A DNA stretch of 64,000 nt from Saccharofermentans sp. (GCA_024688685.1 JAILDX010000017.1:92871-156870), one strand, 5' to 3'. Shown: positions 42,768 to 51,783, counted from the first letter of the stretch. Translations and numbers: made by a program. Notes: a model not told the origin generated them from the sequence alone.

Positions 42768-43046
42768 ATATACCAAAAGCTGTGACGAAGAAGGTCCGGC
42801 GTCCGGGTAATCACAGAGAGTCAACATTTGCTGAGAGTTGATATTACCGTTTGCCAAGTGACTATCGCTTCTGAGCTGGCACACCGAATAAGGATAACCC
42901 TTGAGTAGATTGTGCCCGAAGGCCGCCGCGTTAAGGCAAGAGGTTTGTTAGAACCTATAAGTGGTGAAGTAATATCTTCACAAGTTGAGTGGTACCGCGG
43001 ATTATCCGTCTCAATGTCCCAGAATGGGAATTGAGGCGTTTTTTTA
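42768..43046 (+). promoter_or_regulatory. T-box riboswitch, specifier probably ATC (isoleucine)
   Basis: The T-box bulge GAGTGGTACCGCGG is at 42987-43000, with TGGT expected to pair with an ACCA tRNA end. Stem I words are seen upstream: TGACGAAGAAG, CACAGAGAGTC and TTTGCTGAGAG. The 3' side reads GACTATCGCTTCTGAGCTGG; by its usual distance to the GAG word the specifier codon is ATC (42864-42866), isoleucine. The terminator CGTCTCAATGTCCC / GGGAATTGAGGCG is at 43007-43038 with a T run to 43045. Uncharged tRNA should cause readthrough into the gene at 43108. The amino acid assignment is by position only. Confidence 0.9.
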
Positions 43047-43107
43047 TTTTAGGGAAAACTCCTCGCTGACACTTAGAGGTTGAAAAGATGCAAGGAGGAA
43101 AAACAAA

Positions 43108-45441
43108 ATGACAAACACAGGCAAAACAACAGCAGGACTTGAGCAGAAGATCAATGAGATTGCTGACAGAATCAAAGGTTTGAGACTTGATCTCGGACTT
43201 TCCACGGCAGAGATTGCCGAGAAGGTTGGAGTATCCGAGGCTCAGTACATCCGCTATGAGGAAGGCGTTGATGACTTCAGCTTTACTTTCGTTTACAAGA
43301 TCGCGATGCTCGCAGGGGTTGAGATCAACGACCTTCTCGAAGGTTCATCCGCTTCACTCACAGAGTATGAAGTAACACGTAAGGGCGAGGGTCTTCCTAT
43401 CGCGAGACGTGCAGGTTTTGAGTATCTCAGACTTTGCAATAACTTTAAGAACAAGCTCTGCGAACCTTTCAGAGTTATCATCCCCTATTCCGAGGAAGCT
43501 CTTAATCCGCCTTATGAGCTCGTAAGCCACGAAGGACAGGAGCTCAACATCGTTGTAAGAGGTACTCTCAAGGTTCAGGTAGGCGAGCACTCTGAGGTTC
43601 TCCACCCCGGTGATTCGATCATCTTCAACAGTAATCAGCCCCACAATGAATATGCTCTGGGCGGCGAGGACTGTGAATTCTTTGCTATCATCCTTAACCC
43701 TGAATACGGTACAGGCAAGGAAGTTCCTTTCACGACAGAAGTCGTAACAAATGCAAAGACAAATACTGATCTGGCTAACCTTAAGGATCCCGTATATAAG
43801 AAGTTTGTCGTTGATGAGCTCGATGAGAACGGAATGGTCAAAAATGTTGAGTTCACAAGAGAGTGTGAGCGTTTCAATTTCGCATTCGACCTTGTAGATA
43901 AGATCGCTGAGAAGAATCCTGACAAGACAGCCATGATATGGGTCGCAAAGGATGGTGTATCCGATCACAGATATACATTTGAGGAGATGAAGAAACTCTC
44001 CGCAAAGACCGCTAACTATTTCGAGAACCTTGGCATCAAAAAGGGCGACAAGGTAATGCTCGTTCTGAAGAGACATTATCAGTTCTGGTTCTCGATGCTC
44101 GCTCTCCACAAGATCGGTGCTATAGCTATCCCCGCTACAAACCTTTTGAAGGCGCATGATTTCGAGTACCGTTTCAAGGCTGCAGGAGTTGATGCAATCG
44201 TATGTACCGGTGACGGTGATGTAGCTGAAGAGGCAAAGAAGGCCATGGCAGACTGCGGCATGGATCTTTTGAGCATCATGGTCAATGACTGCCGCGACGG
44301 ATGGCATGATTTCAACAAAGAGTTTGAGAGCTTCAGTGATGTATATGAGCGCAAGGCTGATACTCCCTGCGGCAACGATCCCATGGTCATGTTCTTCTCA
44401 TCGGGAACGACAGGTTATCCCAAGATCGTAAGCCACTCATACAAGTACGCTCTGGGACACTATGTAACAGCAAAGTTCTGGCACAATGTTGACCCTAACG
44501 GACTGCACTTCACGATCTCAGATACAGGCTGGGGCAAGGCGCTCTGGGGCAAGCTCTACGGACAGTGGCTCTGTGAGGCTCCGACATTCACGTTCGACTT
44601 TGACAAGTTCAAGGCCAGCGAGATCCTCCCCATGTTCGCGAAATACAACATCACTACATTCTGCGCACCTCCGACAATGTACAGATTCCTCGTTAAGGAA
44701 GACCTTTCACATTACGATCTTTCTTCACTTAAGTATGCAACTGTCGCAGGCGAAGCGCTGAACCCTGAGGTATTCAACCAGTTCATGAAGGCGACAGGCA
44801 TCCGTCTTATGGAAGGTTTCGGACAGACAGAAACAACACTTGCAATCGGAAATCTTGTCGGTTCTTCTATCAGACTCGGTTCAATGGGTAAGGCAAATCC
44901 TTACTACGACATCCACATCCTCGATGAGGAAGGCAACGAGTGCAAGCCCGGTGTTACCGGTGAGATCTGCGTTAAGACTTCTCACAAGATCCCCTGTGGT
45001 CTCTACCTCGGTTACTATCGTAACGAGGAGAAGACAAAGGAAGCATGGCACGATGATTTCTACCATACAGGTGATACTGCGTGGAAGGATGAGGAAGGCT
45101 ACTTCTGGTATGTCGGACGTGTTGACGATGTCATCAAGAGTTCCGGTTACCGTATCGGACCTTTCGAGATCGAGAGCGTCATCATGGAGCTCCCGTATGT
45201 ACTCGAGTGTGCAGTTACTGCTACTCCTGACCCTGAGGGCATCAGAGGCAACGTAGTTAAGGCTACTATCGTTCTTGTTCCCGGAAAGGCAACACCTTCA
45301 GATGAACTCAAGAAAGAGGTTCAGCAGTACGTTAAGAAGAACACTGCTCCTTACAAGTATCCGAGAGTCGTTGAGTTCGTTGAAGAACTGCCCAAGACTA
45401 TAAGCGGAAAGATCAAGAGAAGCGTCATCAGACAGAGCTGA
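43108..45441 (+). CDS. HTH-cupin-acyl-CoA synthetase (AMP-forming) fusion protein
   Basis: This is a 777-residue three-part protein. An XRE-type helix-turn-helix spans about residues 15-72 (IKGLRLDLGLSTAEIAEKVG). A cupin spans about 120-200 (HEGQELNIVVRGTLKVQVGE, LHPGDSIIFNSNQPH). A full AMP-binding enzyme spans about 255-777 with VMFFSSGTTGYPKIVSHS (P-loop), GFGQTETT, YHTGDTAWKDEEGYF, GRVDDVIKSSGYRIGPFEIE and the catalytic Lys in KTISGKIKRSV. The closest type is the medium/short-chain acyl-CoA synthetases. The HTH-cupin part resembles regulators that bind small ligands. A T-box leader controls it, which is unusual for an acyl-CoA synthetase. Start has AAGGAGGAAAAAC. Confidence 0.88.
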   Translation: MTNTGKTTAGLEQKINEIADRIKGLRLDLGLSTAEIAEKVGVSEAQYIRYEEGVDDFSFTFVYKIAMLAGVEINDLLEGSSASLTEYEVTRKGEGLPIARRAGFEYLRLCNNFKNKLCEPFRVIIPYSEEALNPPYELVSHEGQELNIVVRGTLKVQVGEHSEVLHPGDSIIFNSNQPHNEYALGGEDCEFFAIILNPEYGTGKEVPFTTEVVTNAKTNTDLANLKDPVYKKFVVDELDENGMVKNVEFTRECERFNFAFDLVDKIAEKNPDKTAMIWVAKDGVSDHRYTFEEMKKLSAKTANYFENLGIKKGDKVMLVLKRHYQFWFSMLALHKIGAIAIPATNLLKAHDFEYRFKAAGVDAIVCTGDGDVAEEAKKAMADCGMDLLSIMVNDCRDGWHDFNKEFESFSDVYERKADTPCGNDPMVMFFSSGTTGYPKIVSHSYKYALGHYVTAKFWHNVDPNGLHFTISDTGWGKALWGKLYGQWLCEAPTFTFDFDKFKASEILPMFAKYNITTFCAPPTMYRFLVKEDLSHYDLSSLKYATVAGEALNPEVFNQFMKATGIRLMEGFGQTETTLAIGNLVGSSIRLGSMGKANPYYDIHILDEEGNECKPGVTGEICVKTSHKIPCGLYLGYYRNEEKTKEAWHDDFYHTGDTAWKDEEGYFWYVGRVDDVIKSSGYRIGPFEIESVIMELPYVLECAVTATPDPEGIRGNVVKATIVLVPGKATPSDELKKEVQQYVKKNTAPYKYPRVVEFVEELPKTISGKIKRSVIRQS

Positions 45442-45470
45442 TGATCTTCGGATAATATTCGTAATCTCAA

Positions 45471-45499
45471 CAGAGCCGTCTCATTCCGGGACGGCTCTG
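45471..45499 (+). terminator. Terminator-like hairpin after the acyl-CoA synthetase gene
   Basis: CAGAGCCGTC (45471-45480) is perfectly inverted as GACGGCTCTG (45490-45499), 29 bases after the stop codon. There is no T run, so efficiency is uncertain. Confidence 0.6.
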
Positions 45500-45523
45500 C
45501 CTGTAATTCAATGTCAAAAATAT

Positions 45524-45531
45524 GTTATAAT
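45524..45531 (+). promoter_or_regulatory. Extended -10 promoter of the EAL gene
   Basis: TGTTATAAT (a TG one base before TATAAT at 45526-45531) lies about 47 bases before the start codon. No clear -35 is visible, consistent with an extended -10 promoter. Confidence 0.55.
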
Positions 45532-45577
45532 ACGGGTGTATTTATTTACCGATCACTGCGGAAATGAGGTGAACACC

Positions 45578-47200
45578 ATGGCAAACCCGGCAAATAACCG
45601 TAAGATGACCGAGCAGGAGATTCTGGCGTTTTTTGATGACGCGATCAATTACGAATACATATATGTATGCTACCAGCCCAAGATCAATCATGTAACAGGA
45701 CGTATGATAGGTGCCGAGGCACTTATGCGTATGAAGCATCCTGTCTATGGCATTCAGATGCCCGGCGATTTTATCCCGATATTTGAGAAGAATGATCTCG
45801 TATTCAGCGCTGATATATTTGTCTGCGAACTTGTATGCAAGTTCCTGCGCAAGTGCATTGACATGGGACTGACGCCCGTTCCTATCTCAGTCAACATGTC
45901 CCGTTATGATATCTATAATCACGACTATGTTGAACAGGTCGAGTCGATCCGCAAGGAGTTTGACATACCTGTTCAGTACATCCATATCGAGATAACAGAG
46001 TCCTCTGCCATTGGCGGAATGGAGCTGATGACTGATGTACTGGATAAGTTCCACGAGCTTGGGTATAAGGTTGAGATGGACGATTTTGGAAGCGGTTATT
46101 CTTCCCTTAATGTCCTTAAGGATCTTGACGTTGATGTAATTAAGCTCGATATGCGTTTTCTCACCGGTGACATCGGCGGAAGAGGCGGTGCCATCATCAG
46201 TTCTATCGTTCAGATGACAAAGTGGCTCAATACTCCTGTCGTTGCGGAAGGTGTCGAGACACACGAACAGGCCGACTATATGAAGAGCATCGGCTGCAAT
46301 TATATACAGGGTTATCTGTATTCACAGCCCATACCCGAAGAAGAGTTTATAGAGAAGCTCAAGATCCTTGATCATGAGCCTGTTGCGCAATCTATGGATC
46401 TCGTCTATTCCATTCAGTCAGGCCGTTTCTGGGATCCTCAGTCCATTGAGACTCTGCTCTTCAATAACATGGTCGGTCCCGCTGTTATATTCACATACAA
46501 GAAGAAAGAAGACAGGATCGAGTTTGTCCGCGTTAATGACAAATACAACAAAGAGATCGGAATGAATCTTTCTGCAAAGGAAATGCTCACATTCGATCTG
46601 CTGTCTTCCCTTGACGAGAATGACAAGATCGTCCTTAAGGCCACTCTGGAGCGTGCTATCCGGTTAGGTGATGAGGAGACATGTGAGGTCTGGCGTAATA
46701 TCTGTTCCAAGACATGCGGTGATGAGAAGGTGCTCATACGCAGCAACATAAGAATGATCGGAAGAGCAGACGACCAGTATCTCTTCTATGCGATGGTACA
46801 GAATATAACGGCTGACAGAAGACGCTACGATATCCTTTTCGACAGCGAGAAGAAGTTCCGTACCGCAAGCGAACAGAATAATACTTACGCATGGGAGTAT
46901 GAGATCTCAACGAAGATCATGCGCCCCTGCTTCAGATGTATGCGTGACCTCGGTCTTCCTGCGGTAGTCGAGAACTACCCCGAGCCGGTAATCGAGAGCG
47001 GCCTCTTCCCTGCTGATTATGCTGATATGTACAGGGACTGGATGAGACAGCTCGCAGAAGGCGTTGATAACCTTGAAGCTGTAATACCGCTTACAGCCAA
47101 CAGGATACCCTTCATTGTCAGATACACGCTCGAATACGACGAGAACGGACGTCCTCTTAAGGCTTACGGTTCTGCTACGCTGGTAATTGACAATACGTGA
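45578..47200 (+). CDS. EAL-domain cyclic-di-GMP phosphodiesterase with C-terminal PAS-like region
   Basis: This is a 540-residue soluble protein. The EAL domain fills about residues 18-265 and keeps the catalytic set: GAEALMRM (EAL Glu), VPISVNMSRYD (Asn), IEITESSAIGG (Glu), MDDFGSGYSSLNVLKD (Asp pair), DVIKLDMRFL (Lys), VVAEGVETHEQADY (Glu) and YIQGYLYSQPIPEEEF (Gln). It should therefore hydrolyse c-di-GMP. The C-terminal about 260 residues contain one or two PAS-like segments (IFTYKKKEDRIEFVRVNDKY, ASEQNNTYAWEYEISTKIM). There is no GGDEF domain. The ATG at 45578 follows GAGGTGAACACC. Confidence 0.92.
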   Translation: MANPANNRKMTEQEILAFFDDAINYEYIYVCYQPKINHVTGRMIGAEALMRMKHPVYGIQMPGDFIPIFEKNDLVFSADIFVCELVCKFLRKCIDMGLTPVPISVNMSRYDIYNHDYVEQVESIRKEFDIPVQYIHIEITESSAIGGMELMTDVLDKFHELGYKVEMDDFGSGYSSLNVLKDLDVDVIKLDMRFLTGDIGGRGGAIISSIVQMTKWLNTPVVAEGVETHEQADYMKSIGCNYIQGYLYSQPIPEEEFIEKLKILDHEPVAQSMDLVYSIQSGRFWDPQSIETLLFNNMVGPAVIFTYKKKEDRIEFVRVNDKYNKEIGMNLSAKEMLTFDLLSSLDENDKIVLKATLERAIRLGDEETCEVWRNICSKTCGDEKVLIRSNIRMIGRADDQYLFYAMVQNITADRRRYDILFDSEKKFRTASEQNNTYAWEYEISTKIMRPCFRCMRDLGLPAVVENYPEPVIESGLFPADYADMYRDWMRQLAEGVDNLEAVIPLTANRIPFIVRYTLEYDENGRPLKAYGSATLVIDNT

Positions 47201-47299
47201 GAACCGTAACGGAAGTCATACTGGATCTATCCCGGAGGAGGCAAAGAGGTATCTGCAGGCGTCGCAGATAAGCTCAGATCCGCCATGCAGTGATATTCC

Positions 47300-47740
47300 T
47301 TATTTCCTGGATATATGAATGTCCGTGATAGCGCACTGGTCGCCGGTAATCGCAGCGTACACATCCTTCACGTCATCCTTTAAAGTCGTAACACTGTTGA
47401 TGATGATACCTAGATTCTCAGTGTGGATCTTTATCTTGTTACCATCCCTGTTTATGATCACTTTGCAGTCTATCCCCTGCTTATTCTTCGCGTTCCATGT
47501 CTGCCAGTCACTGAACTTCTCAGTCTGACTGACATTAACAACACTCTCCGAAAGTTCATCGGGTTCCCAGCCCTCACCGTCGATCTTAAGCAGCAGATAC
47601 TGATGGAAAGCCTCATTGCTCACCTGCCTGTCCGGCGATGAGAAAATGGTGATATACGGACAATGCCATGCGAGTCGTGACGAAGGATAGCTTACCGAGT
47701 GAAACGAGAGCGTTACACCCTCCCCGATAGATGTGTTGCC
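47300..47740 (-). pseudogene. N-terminally truncated remnant, beta-sandwich-like module
   Basis: An open frame of 146 codons starts right after a stop codon (47743-47741) with no usable start until a GTG at 47623. The frame is protein-like from its beginning: NTSIGEGVTLSFHSVSYPSS, RLAWHCPYITIFSSPD, FHQYLLLKIDGEGWEPDE, VYAAITGDQCAITDIHISRK. The pattern of paired strands ending in a Thr-Asp-Ile strand resembles carbohydrate-binding or jelly-roll modules found at the end of secreted clostridial proteins, from memory only. It lies directly after the acyltransferase gene and is best read as the 3' end of a larger gene that lost its start. Confidence 0.55.
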
Positions 47741-47752
47741 TTATAATATACA

Positions 47753-48832
47753 CTATGACTTCGTAGGCTTAGCACCCATCAGGAAACATAGAAACGGTAT
47801 CCTGTAACAAACTTCCGAACAGACAAAAGTCGCCGCATAGGCAAGCACGATCGATACCGGATATGTCAGTAAAATACCCGCTCCGTCAATACGCGAGAAC
47901 CAGTACTGAAACATTACTATCCACAGAAAATGGATACTGAAAAAGATGAACGATCTTTGGGAAAGATAACCTGATACTTTCCCCGTATGATCCAGCAGCT
48001 TCTTTCCTGCCCCGATCGAACCAAGTATCATGAACCATTCCGCAAATGCTTTTGCTACCACATTTACCACACCGAAATCCTTTCCGGACCAGATAAACAT
48101 ATAGACATTTGCAGCGCATGCAGCAATACCGATCAGCAGAGTAATAACACAGTATTTCCCGGTCTTCTCTATGACCTTGTCATTTGAGAGCACATAATAT
48201 CCGATCAAAAATACATAGAGATATTCCGCAAAGCTCTTCCCTCCGACAACGAGCAGGTCGTATAAAAACGGAAGAGGTATAACAAAAAGGCACAGCACTC
48301 CAAAAGGAATGTTACGGTCTTTTTGTCCGTTCCCGGATATCTTCCGCACCAGTGCAATGATCCCGACGCTTACAACAGATATAACAAACAGAAAATACAG
48401 AAACCAGAACTGACCGACACCGAAACCGCCGTCAAATCCCGACAGATCCGTCCACCTGGTGAAAAAAACCTCATAGTGTTCAAAGAATCCGCCATCATAA
48501 CCGCAGTTTGTCTTATCGCCTATGTAGGCCAGGATCGGGCAGAAAGCCAGAGTCCCGAATATAAACGGGATCATCAGTCTCTTTGTCCTTTCGAGAATAA
48601 ACTGTCCGTAAGTGCGTTTCTTCAGTGCATAACGTGTGCTTATTCCCGCCAGCAGGAACATGAGAGGCATATAGAAGGGGCTGAAGAACACGATAAAACT
48701 GCTTATTGCCTTATCGGGAGAAAAGCAGATGTAATTCAGTTCTCCCCATGTATTAAACGCCTGTGATGCGTGGTACGGGATAAGGAGCAGTATTACTATC
48801 CATCTTAAGTTATCGATAAAGTGTTTTCTCAT
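47753..48832 (-). CDS. Acyltransferase family 3 membrane protein
   Basis: This 359-residue protein has about ten membrane helices and the family opening FIDNLRWIVILLLIPYHASQ (catalytic His near residue 22). FYMPLMFLLAGISTRYALKK and the late RSFIFFSIHFLWIVMFQYWF are further landmarks. It transfers acyl groups to surface glycans or lipids. It follows the esterase gene by 54 bases and may belong to the TetR-controlled operon. Confidence 0.85.
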   Translation of the reverse strand: MRKHFIDNLRWIVILLLIPYHASQAFNTWGELNYICFSPDKAISSFIVFFSPFYMPLMFLLAGISTRYALKKRTYGQFILERTKRLMIPFIFGTLAFCPILAYIGDKTNCGYDGGFFEHYEVFFTRWTDLSGFDGGFGVGQFWFLYFLFVISVVSVGIIALVRKISGNGQKDRNIPFGVLCLFVIPLPFLYDLLVVGGKSFAEYLYVFLIGYYVLSNDKVIEKTGKYCVITLLIGIAACAANVYMFIWSGKDFGVVNVVAKAFAEWFMILGSIGAGKKLLDHTGKVSGYLSQRSFIFFSIHFLWIVMFQYWFSRIDGAGILLTYPVSIVLAYAATFVCSEVCYRIPFLCFLMGAKPTKS

Positions 48833-48886
48833 GGCCCTTATACCGCTTGCCTTTCCTTTGTGTTCCTGAACTCCCTCAGAGTCATC

Positions 48887-50017
48887 TTAACCGTACTCTG
48901 TAAACGTTACCACATCATCGCTTTTGAACGACGGCTTATCTTTTAGCTTCTTAAGATAAGTATCAAGGAACTCGAGGCAGATCTTACACATTTCACTATG
49001 TGCGATATCGGGCTCGAGTTTTCCCACCATTGATTTAAGCGGTATCTGGAACTTCATATCCGAGAAACCAAGGTGCTGCATATCTCTGAATACAACATGA
49101 TAAGCAGGCTTTCTGTTGCTGATAAATGCCCATGTGACACCTGTTTTGTTGGACTCACAGTTCATCTGCAGGAAAGGCGCATTGATGGATTTTCCTTCGT
49201 GATCACCGAAGAGTCCGCCGTCAATATTGATACCACACGTAAACGTCTCCGGATCGTCCTCACACAGACGGAATGCCGTTGCACCGCCCAGCGAATGACC
49301 GGTGACACCTATACCCTTCTCCCAGTCTATAAGATCATGGTAATTCTCTTTCAGGTAATTAAGAGCGACCTTTGTATCATCGCCCCACGCTTCGACTCTC
49401 TCGATCAGGAACCTGTTGTATGTATTCTGAATGTCGTTGAACTTCTCCCAGAGTTCCTCATTTGTACCCTTTGCTTTCATCAGTTTCTTTAGTGCACTGA
49501 CTGACTTGAAGTATGGAGAATAGCAGTGTGACGTGATCTTTGGTGCAATTCTGTACGTTGTCCCGTTATCCAGCTCGGTCAGCATTCCTTCGTAAGGATG
49601 TCCTATGCTCACTGCCACATAACCGTGTGATGCGAGCTCGCACAGAAAAAAAGAATACGCTTCCCTGAAGGCTCCGCCACCATGACTGAAAAGGATCAGT
49701 GGAAATCTCTCACCTTCTATAAACGGTGCTTTATCATAGCACTCAGACCGGTTTGAACCATCCTGTTCAACCTTCTCGTAGTTGATCGGCATCATGTACT
49801 GTTTCTTTATCGCACCGATCATTTCCTTTGTAAGATAACGTGCCTTGGGAAGGTCTTTGACAGACTCTTTTGATACCGGATAATACACCCTTGCCGGAAT
49901 GCTTCTCTTAGTTCCCGGGGCGTTATACATCGTCTCATCAAGAGCATCGTAAACTGTGTATGTGAATGTTCCGACTGCATATTCCCCTGTCGGCTTGGGC
50001 GTCTCCACTTTACTCAT
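48887..50017 (-). CDS. PAF-acetylhydrolase-like alpha/beta hydrolase
   Basis: This 376-residue protein has FPLILFSHGGGAFREAYSFF (oxyanion region, about residue 117), GYVAVSIGHPYEGML and the nucleophile GIGVTGHSLGGATAFRLCED (about 258), with Asp in GINIDGGLFGDHEG and His in FRDMQHLGFSD. This is the layout of the platelet-activating factor acetylhydrolase family, which cleaves short acyl esters of phospholipids or plastic-like polyesters. No signal peptide is visible. The ATG at 50017 follows TCGGAGGTAAGACAG. It overlaps the TetR gene by 8 bases, so regulator and enzyme are co-expressed. Confidence 0.85.
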   Translation of the reverse strand: MSKVETPKPTGEYAVGTFTYTVYDALDETMYNAPGTKRSIPARVYYPVSKESVKDLPKARYLTKEMIGAIKKQYMMPINYEKVEQDGSNRSECYDKAPFIEGERFPLILFSHGGGAFREAYSFFLCELASHGYVAVSIGHPYEGMLTELDNGTTYRIAPKITSHCYSPYFKSVSALKKLMKAKGTNEELWEKFNDIQNTYNRFLIERVEAWGDDTKVALNYLKENYHDLIDWEKGIGVTGHSLGGATAFRLCEDDPETFTCGINIDGGLFGDHEGKSINAPFLQMNCESNKTGVTWAFISNRKPAYHVVFRDMQHLGFSDMKFQIPLKSMVGKLEPDIAHSEMCKICLEFLDTYLKKLKDKPSFKSDDVVTFTEYG

Positions 50018-50678
50018 CTGTCTTACCTCCGAAAAGCATGATGATCGTTTTTGCATATGTCCTGAAAAGATTTCGGGGTTCAACTTTTGCATCAGCATTA
50101 CCGGGATCATAGCACGCACCCAGAATACAGAACTTCTCGATCCCAGTGTAGGCAGCTCCCAGATACTGTCCTATTTCAACAGGATCGCCTGCCATCTTAC
50201 AACCCTGTCTGACAGCCGCCATGGCGAGACGCGGCATGATCACCGTTGCAAGGAACTCATTGTTGCCGGAACCTTCCAGACGCTTCATGATCTTTGCCAT
50301 ACGTTCAGGCTCGTTTATCGCCAATACCCCGAGATCGAAATTGATCTTCTGGATATCCATCAGGTGCGTCTCCGTCGCTTCACCCAGGACTTCACAGACC
50401 TGATATGTTACTTCTTCAAAAGGCACCGGTATCTCTATTGTCAGCTCATTAAGGCGGTCAATGATGTTATAGTCCCTTCTCATCTTCGTGACCATATCTG
50501 AGAGGATCTCATCAAGGTTTGAGTAATACCTGTAGATCGCGCCCTGCGAGAGTCCTGCTTCGTTTATAACGTCCATTATGCTGACCATCTGAACCGGCTT
50601 TCTGAGGCATACCCTGTAGGCGGCATCTACTATTGATTCGCATTTTTTATCAATGTACTCCTGTGTTACCTTCGGCAT
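50010..50678 (-). CDS. TetR-family transcriptional regulator
   Basis: This 222-residue protein has an N-terminal helix-turn-helix (VDAAYRVCLRKPVQMVSIMD, INEAGLSQGAIYRYYSN) and a ligand-binding helical domain. The start at 50678 has AAAGAG upstream. Two overlapping palindromic operators lie at its own promoter (50713-50747), so it is expected to repress itself and the downstream hydrolase. The ligand is unknown. Confidence 0.9.
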   Translation of the reverse strand: MPKVTQEYIDKKCESIVDAAYRVCLRKPVQMVSIMDVINEAGLSQGAIYRYYSNLDEILSDMVTKMRRDYNIIDRLNELTIEIPVPFEEVTYQVCEVLGEATETHLMDIQKINFDLGVLAINEPERMAKIMKRLEGSGNNEFLATVIMPRLAMAAVRQGCKMAGDPVEIGQYLGAAYTGIEKFCILGACYDPGNADAKVEPRNLFRTYAKTIIMLFGGKTDE

Positions 50679-50712
50679 TTGCTGTCTCTTTAATTCCTTC
50701 GAACAATTTAAA

Positions 50713-50774
50713 ATGAAACCAGTTTCATTAAATGAAAGTGGTTTCATTTTAGTCAGTTAACTGTTGTCTGTCAA
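50713..50774 (-). promoter_or_regulatory. TetR promoter with two palindromic operators
   Basis: On the minus strand TTGACA (50774-50769) and TAAAAT (50751-50746) are 17 bases apart. Two copies of a 16-bp palindrome, ATGAAAGTGGTTTCAT (50732-50747) and ATGAAACCAGTTTCAT (50713-50728), sit over the -10 and start region, 19 bases apart centre to centre. Together they make a near-perfect larger palindrome. This is an autorepression site. Confidence 0.85.
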
Positions 50775-50779
50775 GTGGA

Positions 50780-51274
50780 TTAACAGGAAAACTCCCTGCC
50801 GCAGCTCGGACAGAATCTCCCGTCTGTTCCTCTGTACCCGCACACACACAGGTATTCGCCTTCCGCGAGAGGGATCTCCTCAGGTTCATCTTTTGTAAGA
50901 ACGACTGTCTCTTTATGTCCGTCGTAAAGATCCATCATCTCGAAACTGAGTTTTCCGTTGCCATACCATGCATCTGATACTCTGTATATCGTCTTCTCTC
51001 CCTCATATACAGTACGGTCATTAATGTTGATCTTTAACTCTTCCCCATCATGGATCGTGTAAGCAAATCCCATCATTCCGTACTGGTTCAGCATCAGCTT
51101 TATTGATTCCATTACGCCGTATGAAGAATCAATTTTCCCTGTTTTATATCGTATGTGTATGCCTGCACCGATGTTAAGAACTGCTTCACATAAACCGTCC
51201 TCATCTTTCCATGTGCCTTCGAGTTTTCTGTAGTGTTTAGCATCCGGGTTTGCGATCGATGTCATTTTCTTCAT
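50780..51274 (-). CDS. Hypothetical protein with C-terminal zinc ribbon
   Basis: This protein of up to 164 residues has a beta-rich N-terminal part (LEGTWKDEDGLCEAVLNIGA, ININDRTVYEGEKTIYRVSD) and ends in a compact zinc ribbon CVCGYRGTDGRFCPSCGREF with four Cys. No family is recognised; the beta part may be a lipocalin-like fold. The start is uncertain: the ATG at 51274 is only two bases after GGAAGG, while that at 51265 (MTSIANPD) is better spaced. It is followed closely by the TetR promoter region and preceded by the NUDIX gene on the same strand. Confidence 0.65.
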   Translation of the reverse strand: MKKMTSIANPDAKHYRKLEGTWKDEDGLCEAVLNIGAGIHIRYKTGKIDSSYGVMESIKLMLNQYGMMGFAYTIHDGEELKININDRTVYEGEKTIYRVSDAWYGNGKLSFEMMDLYDGHKETVVLTKDEPEEIPLAEGEYLCVCGYRGTDGRFCPSCGREFSC

Positions 51275-51296
51275 GTCCTTCCGATTGATTTATACT

Positions 51297-51758
51297 TTAC
51301 TGAACCTTATAGGTCCCGGGCAATCCACTCTTAAGATAAGTCAGCTCGGACAGTTTTGGATCATCCATGACCCTCAGTGTCTGATGGAAGTCTTCCACCA
51401 CATCCAGATTGTTAAGCTTTGATCTGTCTACCCAGCTGATCTCGCCTTCTTCAGATGAACGGATGTCGCCGGTAAACTCATTTGCCTTAAATAAAACAAC
51501 TATATACCTTCCCTCATCTTTACCGTTATCGATCGGAAAATCCTTGATCCCGACCATCTGCGGACGGATGATCTCAAGGCCTGTCTCTTCCCTCACTTCG
51601 CGTATCACTGCATCCACGAAAGACTCGCCCTCCTCGACGTGTCCACCGGGAAGCGTATACCCCCTCCACGAATCCTTAACGCGGTTCTGAAGAAGGATCC
51701 TGCTGTCATCCTCAATGAGGCACAAAACTGTAAGTTCCACATTCTCTGTTCTGCTCAT
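51297..51758 (-). CDS. NUDIX hydrolase
   Basis: This 153-residue protein has a complete NUDIX box, GGHVEEGESFVDAVIREV followed by REETGLEI (about residues 37-62), which binds metal and cleaves a nucleoside diphosphate linked to another group. The N terminus ELTVLCLIEDDSRILLQNRV is like MutT/8-oxo-dGTP-type members. The substrate is not predictable. An AAGGAGAGATAT site precedes the ATG. Confidence 0.9.
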   Translation of the reverse strand: MSRTENVELTVLCLIEDDSRILLQNRVKDSWRGYTLPGGHVEEGESFVDAVIREVREETGLEIIRPQMVGIKDFPIDNGKDEGRYIVVLFKANEFTGDIRSSEEGEISWVDRSKLNNLDVVEDFHQTLRVMDDPKLSELTYLKSGLPGTYKVQ

Positions 51759-51783
51759 ATATCTCTCCTTCTATTGTATCATC

